Source of the DNA: an uncultured cyanobacterium
Lineage (GTDB): Bacteria > Cyanobacteriota > Cyanobacteriia > PCC-6307 > Cyanobiaceae
Length of the DNA stretch: 13,710 bases
Assembly (NCBI GenBank): GCA_903934745.1
Contig: CAIZOZ010000512.1
Location: 1-13,710 of the forward strand
Direction of reading: 5' to 3'
This document shows positions 1 through 6,975 of this stretch, in pieces. The notes under the pieces were generated by a model, which saw only the letters and a list, made by a program, of their open reading frames with translations, was not told where the DNA came from and ran no database searches. Position 1 is the stretch's first letter. Each line of letters begins with the position of its first letter. Both the position numbers and the translations under genes were made by a program.

Positions 1-241
1 CCTCTTTGAGCTTCAAAGCTTGAACAGGCCAGGGATTGCCGCCAAAGCGCTGATTCCAAGCCCATGGACCCAAGCCGTTCCTACCTGGGAAGGCAGGCCG
101 CAGAGGCCTCTGCAGCAGAAGCAAGGTCCTGAGGATCCATCACCCGTGCGGCCAGAGGCAAGCGACTCAGGCAACCAGCCAGGGAGCTGAGCCCGAGGCC
201 GCTGTCTGCCGATCAAGCCCAAACAACCGGCCCAAGGGGCT
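1..241. other. Left-edge noncoding stretch
   Basis: I see no credible gene here. The only open frame of any length (minus strand, about 69 codons) is rich in Gly, Ser, Arg and Cys with no recognisable motif and no supporting start context. The stretch lies downstream of psbM on the minus strand, so it may hold the psbM 3' end. A short dyad (GGGGC-TGAA-GCCCC on the minus strand) straddles the psbM stop near 235-249, but no T-tract follows it. A gene could begin just outside the window. Confidence 0.5.
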
Positions 242-349
242 TCAGCCCCCCTGACGGCTGCTGGTCTGGATGTAGAGGATGATCAGGAAGACCGCTGGAA
301 CCAGGACGAACAGCAGGCTGGCCACGAAGCCGAGGTCGTTGGTTTCCAT
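242..349 (-). CDS. psbM: Photosystem II reaction centre protein M (PsbM)
   Basis: This 35-residue gene encodes the small single-helix PSII subunit PsbM, which sits in the thylakoid membrane at the interface between the two monomers of the PSII dimer. The protein begins METNDLGFVASLLFVLVPAV, which matches the PsbM family closely. One membrane helix spans about residues 7-27 and the tail is short and polar (ending SSRQGG). The length is normal for the family. The ATG is the only sensible start. It lies 45 nt downstream of the ferredoxin gene on the same strand, so the two may share a transcript, although a hairpin lies between them. The identification comes from direct reading of the translation and I consider it firm. 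Confidence 0.96.
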   Translation of the reverse strand: METNDLGFVASLLFVLVPAVFLIILYIQTSSRQGG

Positions 350-381
350 GGCTGTCGAAAAGATGCTGAGAACGTATCACC

Positions 382-394
382 GCCCCTGAGGGGC
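382..394 (-). terminator. Hairpin between ferredoxin gene and psbM
   Basis: A perfect 5-bp stem (GCCCC, loop TGA, GGGGC) lies immediately after the ferredoxin stop codon and 32 nt ahead of the psbM start, read on the minus strand. No T-tract follows, so a strong intrinsic terminator is unlikely. It could be a partial terminator or an RNA-processing or stability element that lets psbM and the ferredoxin gene differ in expression. Confidence 0.35.
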
Positions 395-856
395 CTAGGC
401 GTTCCCTTCATCGCTTGTTGTGGTTCCGGCGGCTTCAACGCCAGCATCCGGGTCCTCCGGCTCCGCTTCAACCGGGGTGGGCCAGGCCAGGGGGCCAGGG
501 GGCAGAGGCCTGGAGAGTGCCTCTGCCAGCAACGCTTCCCGATCGGCCAGTCCCGCCTGGGGCCGGGTCACCACGGCAAGGGACTGCTGAACCAGGGCCT
601 GGCAGGCCAGACGCCAGCCCTGGGGACGGCGGCGCAGCTTCTGCACCTCCACAGCCGTCGGCGCGGTGAGGGCTGCATCCGGGGCCCCTTCCACATCAAC
701 GAAACAGGTGATGCACTGCCCGCAACCGCCACAGTTGCCCAGTTTTCCCTTGAGGCCATAGAGCTCAATGCCCTCGCGCAGAGCCACCTCGCGCAGGTTT
801 TCGCCCGGGTAGCACTCCACATCCCGGCCCTCACGCACGAATCGGATCACAGGCAT
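395..856 (-). CDS. 2Fe-2S ferredoxin-domain protein next to psbB
   Basis: This 153-residue protein has a 2Fe-2S ferredoxin fold in its first ~95 residues and is probably a soluble electron carrier of unknown partner. The cluster motif is at C42, C45, C48 and C51, with a fourth ligand candidate at C85 (sequence RLACQ). Taking C42, C48, C51 and C85 gives Cx5CxxC...C, the adrenodoxin-type spacing rather than the Cx4CxxC of plant-type photosynthetic ferredoxin; C45 is extra. I chose the ATG giving MPVIRFVREG because an ATG 45 nt upstream adds a basic segment that does not look like part of the fold. Residues ~100-153 form a Pro/Glu/Ala-rich tail beyond the fold. From my knowledge of the group, a ferredoxin gene beside psbB is common in picocyanobacteria. 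Its function is unassigned, so I give no symbol. Confidence 0.88.
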   Translation of the reverse strand: MPVIRFVREGRDVECYPGENLREVALREGIELYGLKGKLGNCGGCGQCITCFVDVEGAPDAALTAPTAVEVQKLRRRPQGWRLACQALVQQSLAVVTRPQAGLADREALLAEALSRPLPPGPLAWPTPVEAEPEDPDAGVEAAGTTTSDEGNA

Positions 857-1013
857 GGCGCAACGAGGTCGGGAACCCCCATTTTGAAACCGTCGGCGCA
901 AGCCTGCAGTTGCGGTCCGTTACCTGGTGCCCCGTGCGGCCATCCGCACCCTCTACCATCGCCAGACGGATCGGCCTGGCCGATCGACAAACCCAACCCA
1001 GATCTGACCCCCC
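857..1013. promoter_or_regulatory. Divergent ferredoxin/psbB intergenic region with a dyad
   Basis: These 157 nt separate two divergent starts, so promoters for both psbB and the ferredoxin gene should lie here. I could not find a convincing -35/-10 pair on either strand. The clear feature is a perfect inverted repeat at 969-985 (GATCGGCC, centre T, GGCCGATC) ending 28 nt before the psbB ATG. As RNA it can form a 6-bp stem with a CCTGG loop in the psbB leader; as DNA it could be a binding site for a dimeric protein. There is no strong Shine-Dalgarno before psbB. Confidence 0.5.
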
Positions 1014-2573
1014 ATGGGATTGCCCTGGTACAGGGTGCACACGGTCGTCATCAACGACCCGGGCCGCTTGCTCGCCGTGCACCTCATGCACACCGCCTTG
1101 GTTGCCGGCTGGGCCGGCTCCATGGCGCTCTATGAGCTTGCCATTTTTGATCCCTCCGACCCGGTGCTCAACCCGATGTGGCGCCAGGGCATGTTTGTCA
1201 TGCCCTTCATGGCCCGCCTGGGTGTGACAGACAGCTGGGGCGGCTGGAGCATCACCGGAGCCACCGGTGTCGACCCCGGCTTCTGGAGCTTCGAGGGCGT
1301 CGCCGCTGCTCACATCGTCTTCAGTGGCCTGCTGTTCCTGGCTGCCATCTGGCACTGGACCTACTGGGATCTGGAGATCTGGCAGGACCCTCGCTCCGGC
1401 GAACCCGCCCTCGACCTGCCGAAAATCTTCGGCATTCACCTGCTGTTGGCCGGTCTCGGTTGCTTCGGCTTCGGTGCCTTCCACCTCACCGGGGTGTTTG
1501 GTCCAGGGATGTGGGTCACCGATGCCTATGGACTGAATGGCCATATCGAGGCCGTCCAGCCCGCCTGGGGGCCGGAGGGATTCAACCCCTTCAATCCAGG
1601 CGGCATCGTGGCGCACCACATTGCGGCCGGCATTGTCGGCATCATTGCCGGCATCTTCCACATCACCACCCGACCCCCTGAGCGCCTTTACAAGGCCCTG
1701 CGCATGGGGAACATCGAAACGGTGCTGGCCAGCGCCATTGCCGCCGTGTTCTTCGCTGCCTTCATTGTGGCCGGAACCATGTGGTACGGAGCTGCAGCCA
1801 CTCCCATTGAGCTGTTCGGCCCCACCCGTTACCAGTGGGATCAGAGCTACTTCAAAACCGAAATCAATCGGCGCGTGCAAACCGCCATTGACAACGGTGC
1901 CACCAAGGAGCAGGCCTGGTCCGCGATTCCCGAGAAACTGGCCTTTTACGACTATGTCGGCAACAGTCCAGCCAAAGGCGGTCTGTTCCGGGTCGGACCG
2001 ATGGTGAATGGTGATGGCCTGCCCACCGGCTGGATCGGCCACATCGCCTTCACCGACAAAGCTGGCCACGACCTGCAGGTGCGTCGTCTGCCCAACTTCT
2101 TTGAGAACTTCCCCATTGTTCTCCAGGACGATGAAGGCGTGGTGCGCGCTGACATCCCCTTCCGCCGGGCGGAGGCCAAGTACTCCTTCGAGCAGCAAGG
2201 TGTAACCGCCACCATCTTTGGCGGTGCCCTCAACGGCCAGACGTTCACCGATCCGGCTGACGTCAAGCGCCTGGCCCGCAAGGCCCAGCTGGGTGAAGGC
2301 TTCGAGTTCGACCGTGAGACCTATCACTCTGATGGTGTCTTCCGCAGCTCGCCCCGCGGCTGGTTCACGTTTGGCCACGCCTGCTTCGCCCTGCTCTTCT
2401 TCTTCGGCCACATCTGGCACGGTGCCCGCACCCTCTACCGTGATGTCTTCGCCGGCATCGACCCCGATCTCGGTGAACAGGTGGAGTTCGGTCTGTTCCA
2501 GAAACTGGGCGACAGGTCGACCCGCCGCCTGCCCGAGGGCTATGTGCCTCCGGCTGGCTCCACCCTCAGCTGA
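1014..2573 (+). CDS. psbB: Photosystem II CP47 chlorophyll-binding core antenna protein
   Basis: PsbB (CP47) is the inner chlorophyll a antenna of PSII; it passes excitation energy to the D1/D2 reaction centre in the thylakoid membrane. The 519-residue product begins MGLPWYRVHTVVINDPGR, the near-invariant CP47 start. It shows the expected hydrophobic helices with chlorophyll-ligand histidines (for example HLMHTALVAGW near residues 23-33 and HIVFSGLLFLAAIWHW near 100-115). A large lumenal loop, about residues 255-445, precedes the last helix (FGHACFALLFFFGHIWHGAR). Length is normal for the family (about 505-520). The gene is followed 36 nt later by psbT, the conserved cyanobacterial and plastid order, so they are probably cotranscribed. 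Long open frames on the opposite strand are GC-bias shadows. Confidence 0.99.
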   Translation: MGLPWYRVHTVVINDPGRLLAVHLMHTALVAGWAGSMALYELAIFDPSDPVLNPMWRQGMFVMPFMARLGVTDSWGGWSITGATGVDPGFWSFEGVAAAHIVFSGLLFLAAIWHWTYWDLEIWQDPRSGEPALDLPKIFGIHLLLAGLGCFGFGAFHLTGVFGPGMWVTDAYGLNGHIEAVQPAWGPEGFNPFNPGGIVAHHIAAGIVGIIAGIFHITTRPPERLYKALRMGNIETVLASAIAAVFFAAFIVAGTMWYGAAATPIELFGPTRYQWDQSYFKTEINRRVQTAIDNGATKEQAWSAIPEKLAFYDYVGNSPAKGGLFRVGPMVNGDGLPTGWIGHIAFTDKAGHDLQVRRLPNFFENFPIVLQDDEGVVRADIPFRRAEAKYSFEQQGVTATIFGGALNGQTFTDPADVKRLARKAQLGEGFEFDRETYHSDGVFRSSPRGWFTFGHACFALLFFFGHIWHGARTLYRDVFAGIDPDLGEQVEFGLFQKLGDRSTRRLPEGYVPPAGSTLS

Positions 2574-2609
2574 TCGCCGGCTCCATCCCTCTTCTCCCGA
2601 GAACTCCCC

Positions 2610-2705
2610 ATGGAGAGCTTCGCCTACATCCTGATTCTGGCTCTGGCCATTTCCACCCTGTTCTTCGCGATCGCCTTCCGCGATCCCCCGAAGATCGGCA
2701 AGTGA
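2610..2705 (+). CDS. psbT: Photosystem II reaction centre protein T (PsbT)
   Basis: This 31-residue gene encodes PsbT, a single-helix PSII subunit at the dimer interface, implicated in dimer stability and recovery of the acceptor side after photodamage. The protein starts MESFAYILILALAISTLFFA, a clear family match, with one membrane helix (about residues 4-23) and the typical basic/proline tail (FRDPPKIGK). It starts 36 nt after the psbB stop and ends 35 nt before a strong terminator, so psbB-psbT looks like a closed two-gene unit. It is too short for routine gene calling, but the reading is unambiguous. Confidence 0.97.
   Translation: MESFAYILILALAISTLFFAIAFRDPPKIGK
2667..2674. repeat. HIP1 octamer (GCGATCGC) inside psbT
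   Basis: A perfect copy of GCGATCGC, the highly iterated palindrome HIP1 found in many cyanobacterial genomes, lies in the psbT coding sequence. It is the only exact copy I noticed in the window; several 7-of-8 relatives occur (for example near 11119 and 12057). Confidence 0.7.
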
Positions 2706-2740
2706 CCCAGCTTGCCGTTCCTAACGGCCAAGCTTTGATC

Positions 2741-2767
2741 AAACCCTCGCTAAGGCGGGGGTTTTTT
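2741..2767 (+). terminator. Intrinsic terminator after psbB-psbT
   Basis: A 10-bp stem (AAACCCTCGC, loop TAAG, GCGGGGGTTT, with one T-G wobble) runs straight into a six-T tract at 2762-2767. This is a textbook Rho-independent terminator 35 nt after the psbT stop. A second perfect hairpin lies just upstream at 2714-2728 (GCCGTT, loop CCT, AACGGC) and may help shape or protect the 3' end. Confidence 0.88.
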
Positions 2768-2910
2768 GTTGGCACAACGGCCTTGTGGGGCCAACCGGTT
2801 GGCTGTGGAGCGCTGCCCTTTTCGCTTGCTGCTGGCCGAATGGACACAGCAAACGTTGAGGGTTGCACTGGTTCAGCGATCAGCAAAACAGCCCGGGATG
2901 GCAGCAAACC

Positions 2911-2939
2911 TTTTCTTTCTGTCGTTGTCTGTCTACACT
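2911..2939 (+). promoter_or_regulatory. Possible nrdR promoter
   Basis: TACACT at 2934-2939 is a fair -10 element, with a weak -35 candidate TTTTCT at 2911-2916 spaced 17 bp upstream. It would place the transcript start about 25 nt before the nrdR ATG. No motif resembling the NrdR box was found here. The rest of 2768-2970 contains nothing I can identify. Confidence 0.27.
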
Positions 2940-2970
2940 TGCGAAAACCGAACACGGAGCGACTCCGGGG

Positions 2971-3471
2971 ATGCAATGTCCCACCTGCCAACACACCGAC
3001 AGCCGGGTGCTCGAATCCCGGGCGGCAGATAGTGGTCGCAGCGTGCGGCGGCGGCGTGAATGCCTCAACTGCGATTTTCGCTTCACCACCTACGAACGGG
3101 TTGAAACCGTACCGATCACGGTGATCAAGCGTCTCGGAACCCGCGAAACCTTCAATCGGGCCAAACTGCTGCATGGCTTGCTGCGGGCCTGCGAAAAAAC
3201 CGGTCTTGAGCCCGCCCAGCTCGAAGCGGTGGTCGACGAGATCGAACTGGGCCTGCAACAGCGCAACGGCCGGGAGGTCACCAGCAGTGAGATCGGCGAA
3301 CTGGTGTTGCAGCAGTTGCGCGACATGAGCGAAGTGGCCTACGTGCGGTTCGCCTCGGTCTACCGCCAGTTCCAGAGCGTCAGTGACTTCGTGGCCACGC
3401 TTGAAGGACTGAGCCACCCCAGCCAAAGTCGCGGCAGCCAAGGCAAAGGCCGGTTGGCCATCGTGGGCTGA
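2971..3471 (+). CDS. nrdR: Transcriptional repressor NrdR
   Basis: NrdR is a zinc-ribbon/ATP-cone repressor that senses adenine nucleotides and shuts down ribonucleotide reductase genes. The 166-residue protein opens MQCPTC and carries the zinc ligands C3, C6, C31 and C34 with the basic stretch GRSVRRRREC between them. The ATP-cone domain follows at about residues 48-138 (TVIKRLGTRETFNRAKLLHG, ending in a typical YVRFASVYRQF). I chose this ATG because it puts the first zinc pair at the usual position; the frame is open 36 codons further upstream but that sequence does not fit the family. The C-terminal ~20 residues (Ser/Gly/Gln/Lys) are a variable tail. The gene appears monocistronic between the psbT terminator and the rpsA promoter region. 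Confidence 0.96.
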   Translation: MQCPTCQHTDSRVLESRAADSGRSVRRRRECLNCDFRFTTYERVETVPITVIKRLGTRETFNRAKLLHGLLRACEKTGLEPAQLEAVVDEIELGLQQRNGREVTSSEIGELVLQQLRDMSEVAYVRFASVYRQFQSVSDFVATLEGLSHPSQSRGSQGKGRLAIVG

Positions 3472-3482
3472 GCCCTCGGACT

Positions 3483-3496
3483 CGGTTCCTGAACCG
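3483..3496 (+). terminator. Palindromic hairpin after nrdR
   Basis: CGGTTC-CT-GAACCG is a perfect dyad 11 nt past the nrdR stop. It could fold as a 5-bp stem with a 4-nt loop. No T-tract follows, so termination here is uncertain. Confidence 0.3.
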
Positions 3497-3570
3497 TTGG
3501 TCCCTGGGCTGTCGCCCCAGCAGCCTCCCTGGCCATCACAGCCCGGAGCGGCTCCGATCCCCCAGGGCTG

Positions 3571-3599
3571 TTGATCCACGGCGGGCCAGTTGATAGAGT
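3571..3599 (+). promoter_or_regulatory. Probable promoter of the rpsA-led gene block
   Basis: TTGATC (-35, 3571-3576) and TAGAGT (-10, 3594-3599) are separated by exactly 17 bp and each matches 4 of 6 consensus bases. They would start transcription about 70 nt before the rpsA ATG. This is the best promoter-like pair in the nrdR-rpsA spacer. Confidence 0.45.
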
Positions 3600-3677
3600 T
3601 CGAGATTGCGCCTCCGCTGCTGGCGGGCAGAGAGGCACCTTCCTTCGCACTGCCTCTGGGCAGACCGCCCCAGCTCC

Positions 3678-4742
3678 ATGACCGTGACCCCTTCTTCCGA
3701 ACGCGAAACCCTCACCACCGACGTGGTGGTTGCCGATCTGCAGGAGGAAGACGCCTCCCTGGATCTCGCCATTCCGGAAGATGTGCCCTCCGCCGATGAT
3801 TCCAGCAGCCGGGTGGCCGCCCGTGATGGCGACGGGGTGGGCTTCACGATCGACGATTTCGCGGCCCTGCTGAGCAAGTACGACTACAACTTCAAGCCAG
3901 GCGACGTCGTCAACGGCACCGTGTTTGCCCTTGAATCCAAGGGCGCCATGATCGACATCGGCGCCAAAACCGCCGCCTTCATGCCGCTGCAGGAGGTGTC
4001 GATCAACCGGGTTGAGCACCTCTCCGACGTGCTTGAGCCCGGCGAGGTGCGTGAGTTCTTCATCCTCAGCGAGGAGAACGAAGACGGCCAGCTCACCCTG
4101 TCGGTGCGCCGGATCGAATACCAGCGGGCCTGGGAGCGGGTGCGTCAGCTTCAGAAGGAAGACGCCACCATCTACAGCGAAGTGTTCGCCACCAACCGCG
4201 GTGGCGCCCTGGTGCGGGTGGAAGGCCTGCGGGGCTTCATCCCCGGCAGCCACATCAGCACCCGCAAGGCCAAGGAAGAGCTGGTGGCCGATTTCCTGCC
4301 CCTCAAGTTCCTGGAGGTGGATGAGGAGCGCAACCGTCTGGTGCTCAGCCATCGCCGCGCCCTGGTGGAGCGCAAGATGAATCGCCTCGAAGTGGGCGAA
4401 GTGGTGCTCGGCACCGTGCGTGGCATCAAGCCCTATGGCGCCTTCATCGACATCGGCGGCGTCAGCGGCCTGCTGCACATCTCCGAAATCAGCCACGAGC
4501 ACATCGAGACACCGCACACGGTGCTCAATGTCAACGATCAGATGAAGGTGATGATCATCGATCTCGATGCCGAACGGGGCCGAATTTCCCTCTCCACCAA
4601 AGCGCTTGAGCCCGAGCCGGGCGACATGCTCACCGATCCCCAGAAGGTGTTTGACAAGGCCGAGGAAATGGCCGCCCGCTACAAGCAGATGCTGCTGGAG
4701 CAGGCCGAAGATGGCGAACCGATGGGCGTCAGCCTCGATTGA
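3678..4742 (+). CDS. rpsA: 30S ribosomal protein S1
   Basis: Ribosomal protein S1 binds mRNA on the 30S subunit and helps translation start, which matters in cyanobacteria where many genes, including several here, lack a strong Shine-Dalgarno. The 354-residue protein has three S1 RNA-binding domains: about residues 75-145 (KPGDVVNGTV, then DGQLTLSVRR), 162-228 (ending RLVLSHRR) and 239-309 (VGEVVLGTVRGIKPYGAFID, then GRISLS). Three repeats rather than the six of E. coli is the usual cyanobacterial form. An acidic tail of about 60 residues precedes domain 1. I chose the ATG giving MTVTPSSERE; the frame extends 24 codons upstream, but that segment is Arg/Cys-rich and unlike the acidic N-terminus. 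The phosphatase gene follows within 24 nt. Confidence 0.96.
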   Translation: MTVTPSSERETLTTDVVVADLQEEDASLDLAIPEDVPSADDSSSRVAARDGDGVGFTIDDFAALLSKYDYNFKPGDVVNGTVFALESKGAMIDIGAKTAAFMPLQEVSINRVEHLSDVLEPGEVREFFILSEENEDGQLTLSVRRIEYQRAWERVRQLQKEDATIYSEVFATNRGGALVRVEGLRGFIPGSHISTRKAKEELVADFLPLKFLEVDEERNRLVLSHRRALVERKMNRLEVGEVVLGTVRGIKPYGAFIDIGGVSGLLHISEISHEHIETPHTVLNVNDQMKVMIIDLDAERGRISLSTKALEPEPGDMLTDPQKVFDKAEEMAARYKQMLLEQAEDGEPMGVSLD

Positions 4743-4765
4743 TCTCGCCAAGGGGCTCAGTCACC

Positions 4766-5719
4766 ATGGTCCATCTCAACCTGGGTGGAGAGCCCCTCAG
4801 GGCCTGGCATGCCGGCCCCGAACCTGCGGCTGCAGGCTCAGGCCCCGCAACCCTCGTGGCTTCAGGTGCTGAGCCTGCGGGAGTTGCGCCCGCCGAAATC
4901 AAAGCCGTCCTGTTCGACAAGGATGGCACCATGAGCCATAGCGAGCCGATGCTCGAAGCCCTTGCCACGGCAAGGGTTTTTCGTTGTCTTGAGGCCCTCG
5001 ATCCCCAGGGACAACAGCAACGCCGCGAGGCGTTGGAAGATCTATTGCGCCGCGCCTACGGCCTCACGCCCGCCGGCATCCATCCGGCCAGCATCACGGC
5101 TGTGGCCTCCCGCGGGCACAATCTGATCGCCACCGCCACCTCCTTCGCCATGGTGGGGCTGGGCTGGCCAGAGGCACTGGCCATCAGTGAAGACGTGTTT
5201 GCCCGCACCGATGCCCTCCACGGCCAGGGCAGCCAGCACCGCCCGCAGGCCACCGATGGGCTCGCCGACCTGCTGGAGCGTTTCAGCGCCGCCGGTCTGC
5301 GCTGCGCTGTGATCAGCAACGATCACGAAGAGGGGATCCACGACTTTCTGGCGATCCATGGCTTCCAACGTCACTTCCAGGCGATCTGGAGCGCTGAACA
5401 CCGGCCCTGCAAGCCCCATCCCGATGCCGTCCACGGTGTCTGCCGGGAATTGGGTATCGCAGCTGGACACTGCGCCCTGATCGGCGACGCCAACAGCGAC
5501 CTGCGCATGGCCCGCACCGCCGGGGTGCCGGTGGTCCTTGGCTATCGAGCCGGCTGGAGGCAGCCCCCGCCCCTGGATCCCGATGTGCCCCAGCTGCAGC
5601 ACTGGAGCGAATTGACTGTCAGCCACAGCCACCCGGACCGGGGCGTGTCCATGGGCACGATCGGCTCTGCCGACGACGCCATAGGCTCTCAGCCAGTCTC
5701 AGATAGCGCCAAGGCATGA
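4766..5719 (+). CDS. HAD-superfamily phosphatase
   Basis: This 317-residue protein is a haloacid dehalogenase-type hydrolase, probably a small-molecule phosphatase; the substrate cannot be read from sequence. Motif I is DKDGT at 51-55 (nucleophile D51, acid/base D53), motif II is in VISND at 182-186 (S184), motif III is K216 (CKPHPD) and motif IV is GDANSD at 240-245. The helical cap lies between motifs I and II, about residues 60-165. I prefer the ATG at 4766, which follows AAGGGG with about 10-nt spacing, over a TTG at 4739 that would overlap the rpsA stop. An Ala/Gly/Pro-rich segment (about residues 15-43) separates the opening MVHLNLGGEP from the catalytic core and looks like a lineage insertion. 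Its TGA overlaps the metK ATG (ATGA), suggesting translational coupling. Confidence 0.87.
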   Translation: MVHLNLGGEPLRAWHAGPEPAAAGSGPATLVASGAEPAGVAPAEIKAVLFDKDGTMSHSEPMLEALATARVFRCLEALDPQGQQQRREALEDLLRRAYGLTPAGIHPASITAVASRGHNLIATATSFAMVGLGWPEALAISEDVFARTDALHGQGSQHRPQATDGLADLLERFSAAGLRCAVISNDHEEGIHDFLAIHGFQRHFQAIWSAEHRPCKPHPDAVHGVCRELGIAAGHCALIGDANSDLRMARTAGVPVVLGYRAGWRQPPPLDPDVPQLQHWSELTVSHSHPDRGVSMGTIGSADDAIGSQPVSDSAKA

Positions 5720-6975
5720 GCCGCTACGTCTTCACCTCGGAATCGGTCACAGAGGGCCATCCCGACAAAATCTGTGATCAGGTGAGCGATGCCGTGCTCG
5801 ACGCCCTGCTCGCCCAGGATCCCGCCAGCCGTGTGGCCTGCGAAACCGTCGTCAACACCGGCCTGTGCCTGATCACGGGTGAGGTCACCACCACCGCCCG
5901 GGTCGATTTCAACACCCTGGTGCGGGGCGTGATCGAGGAAATTGGCTATAGCGGTGCCCGGGCCGGCGGCTTCGATGCCCGCAGCTGTGCGGTGCTGATC
6001 GCCCTCGACCAACAGTCTCCCGACATTGCCCAGGGGGTGGATGAGGCCGATGACCACGACGGCGATCCGCTCGACAAGATTGGCGCGGGCGACCAGGGCA
6101 TCATGTTCGGCTTCGCCTGCAATGAAACGCCGGAACTGATGCCTCTGCCGATCAGCCTGGCCCATCGGCTGGCTCGCCGGCTGGCCCAGGTGCGCCACGA
6201 CGGCAGCCTTCCCTACCTGCTGCCCGATGGCAAAACCCAGGTGAGTGTCGTCTACGAAAACGATCTACCAGTGGCGATCGACACGATCCTGATCTCCACC
6301 CAACACACCGCTGAAATCGACGGCATCAGCGACGAAAAGGGACTGAGGGAGCGGATCGCCGCCGACCTCTGGAGCCACGTGGTGGAACCCTCCACCGCCG
6401 ATCTCAACCTCCAACCCGATCGCGAGACCACCCGCTTCCTGGTCAATCCCACCGGCAAGTTCGTCGTGGGCGGTCCCCAGGGAGATGCGGGCCTCACCGG
6501 CCGCAAGATCATCGTGGACACCTACGGCGGCTACGCCCGCCATGGCGGCGGTGCTTTCTCCGGCAAGGATCCCACCAAGGTGGATCGCTCCGCCGCCTAT
6601 GCCGCCCGCTACGTGGCCAAGGCGCTGGTGGCCGCCGGCCTGGCCCGCAAGGTGGAAGTGCAGCTCAGCTATGCGATCGGCGTGGCCAAGCCCACCAGCA
6701 TCCTGGTGGAAAGCTTCGGCACCGGCAGCATCGACAACGCCGACCTCACCGCCCTGGTGCAGGAGCACTTCGACCTGCGCCCCGGCGCGATCATCGAAAG
6801 CTTCGGCCTGCGGGAACTGCCCCAGCAACGGGGTGGCCGCTTCTACCAGGACGTGGCTGCCTATGGCCACTTCGGTCGCCGCGACCTTGATCTGCCCTGG
6901 GAGAACGTGGCGGCCATTGCGGCCACCCTGCAGCAGGCCACAGCCGGTCGTGTCGCCACTGGCGCTGGGGCTTGA
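5716..6975 (+). CDS. metK: S-adenosylmethionine synthetase
   Basis: MetK joins ATP and L-methionine to make S-adenosylmethionine, releasing phosphate and pyrophosphate, in the cytosol. In a cyanobacterium this feeds methylations, including those in chlorophyll and cofactor synthesis. The 419-residue protein carries the family signatures GHPDK (14-18), GAGDQG (123-128, signature 1) and GGGAFSGKD (277-285, signature 2), and is full length. The ATG overlaps the phosphatase stop by 4 nt. Its 3' end overlaps the next gene by 26 nt if that gene starts at the GTG at 6950. No SAM riboswitch was seen upstream, and there is little room for one because the upstream gene abuts. Confidence 0.98.
   Translation: MSRYVFTSESVTEGHPDKICDQVSDAVLDALLAQDPASRVACETVVNTGLCLITGEVTTTARVDFNTLVRGVIEEIGYSGARAGGFDARSCAVLIALDQQSPDIAQGVDEADDHDGDPLDKIGAGDQGIMFGFACNETPELMPLPISLAHRLARRLAQVRHDGSLPYLLPDGKTQVSVVYENDLPVAIDTILISTQHTAEIDGISDEKGLRERIAADLWSHVVEPSTADLNLQPDRETTRFLVNPTGKFVVGGPQGDAGLTGRKIIVDTYGGYARHGGGAFSGKDPTKVDRSAAYAARYVAKALVAAGLARKVEVQLSYAIGVAKPTSILVESFGTGSIDNADLTALVQEHFDLRPGAIIESFGLRELPQQRGGRFYQDVAAYGHFGRRDLDLPWENVAAIAATLQQATAGRVATGAGA

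Noticed and set aside
831..2420. A 529-codon open frame on the minus strand opposite psbB, and similar long ones opposite rpsA and cpcC
   Set aside because: They are mirror images of highly conserved genes with GC-biased third positions, show no motifs and have His/Gly/Val-rich composition typical of antisense frames.
2702..3124. Plus-strand frames between psbT and nrdR
   Set aside because: They run through the intrinsic terminator and into nrdR in the wrong frame, with no family resemblance.
6485..6949. N-terminal extension of the sugar-kinase frame
   Set aside because: This part lies inside metK in another frame and reads as Ser/Pro/Trp-rich nonsense; the kinase fold begins just after the GTG at 6950.
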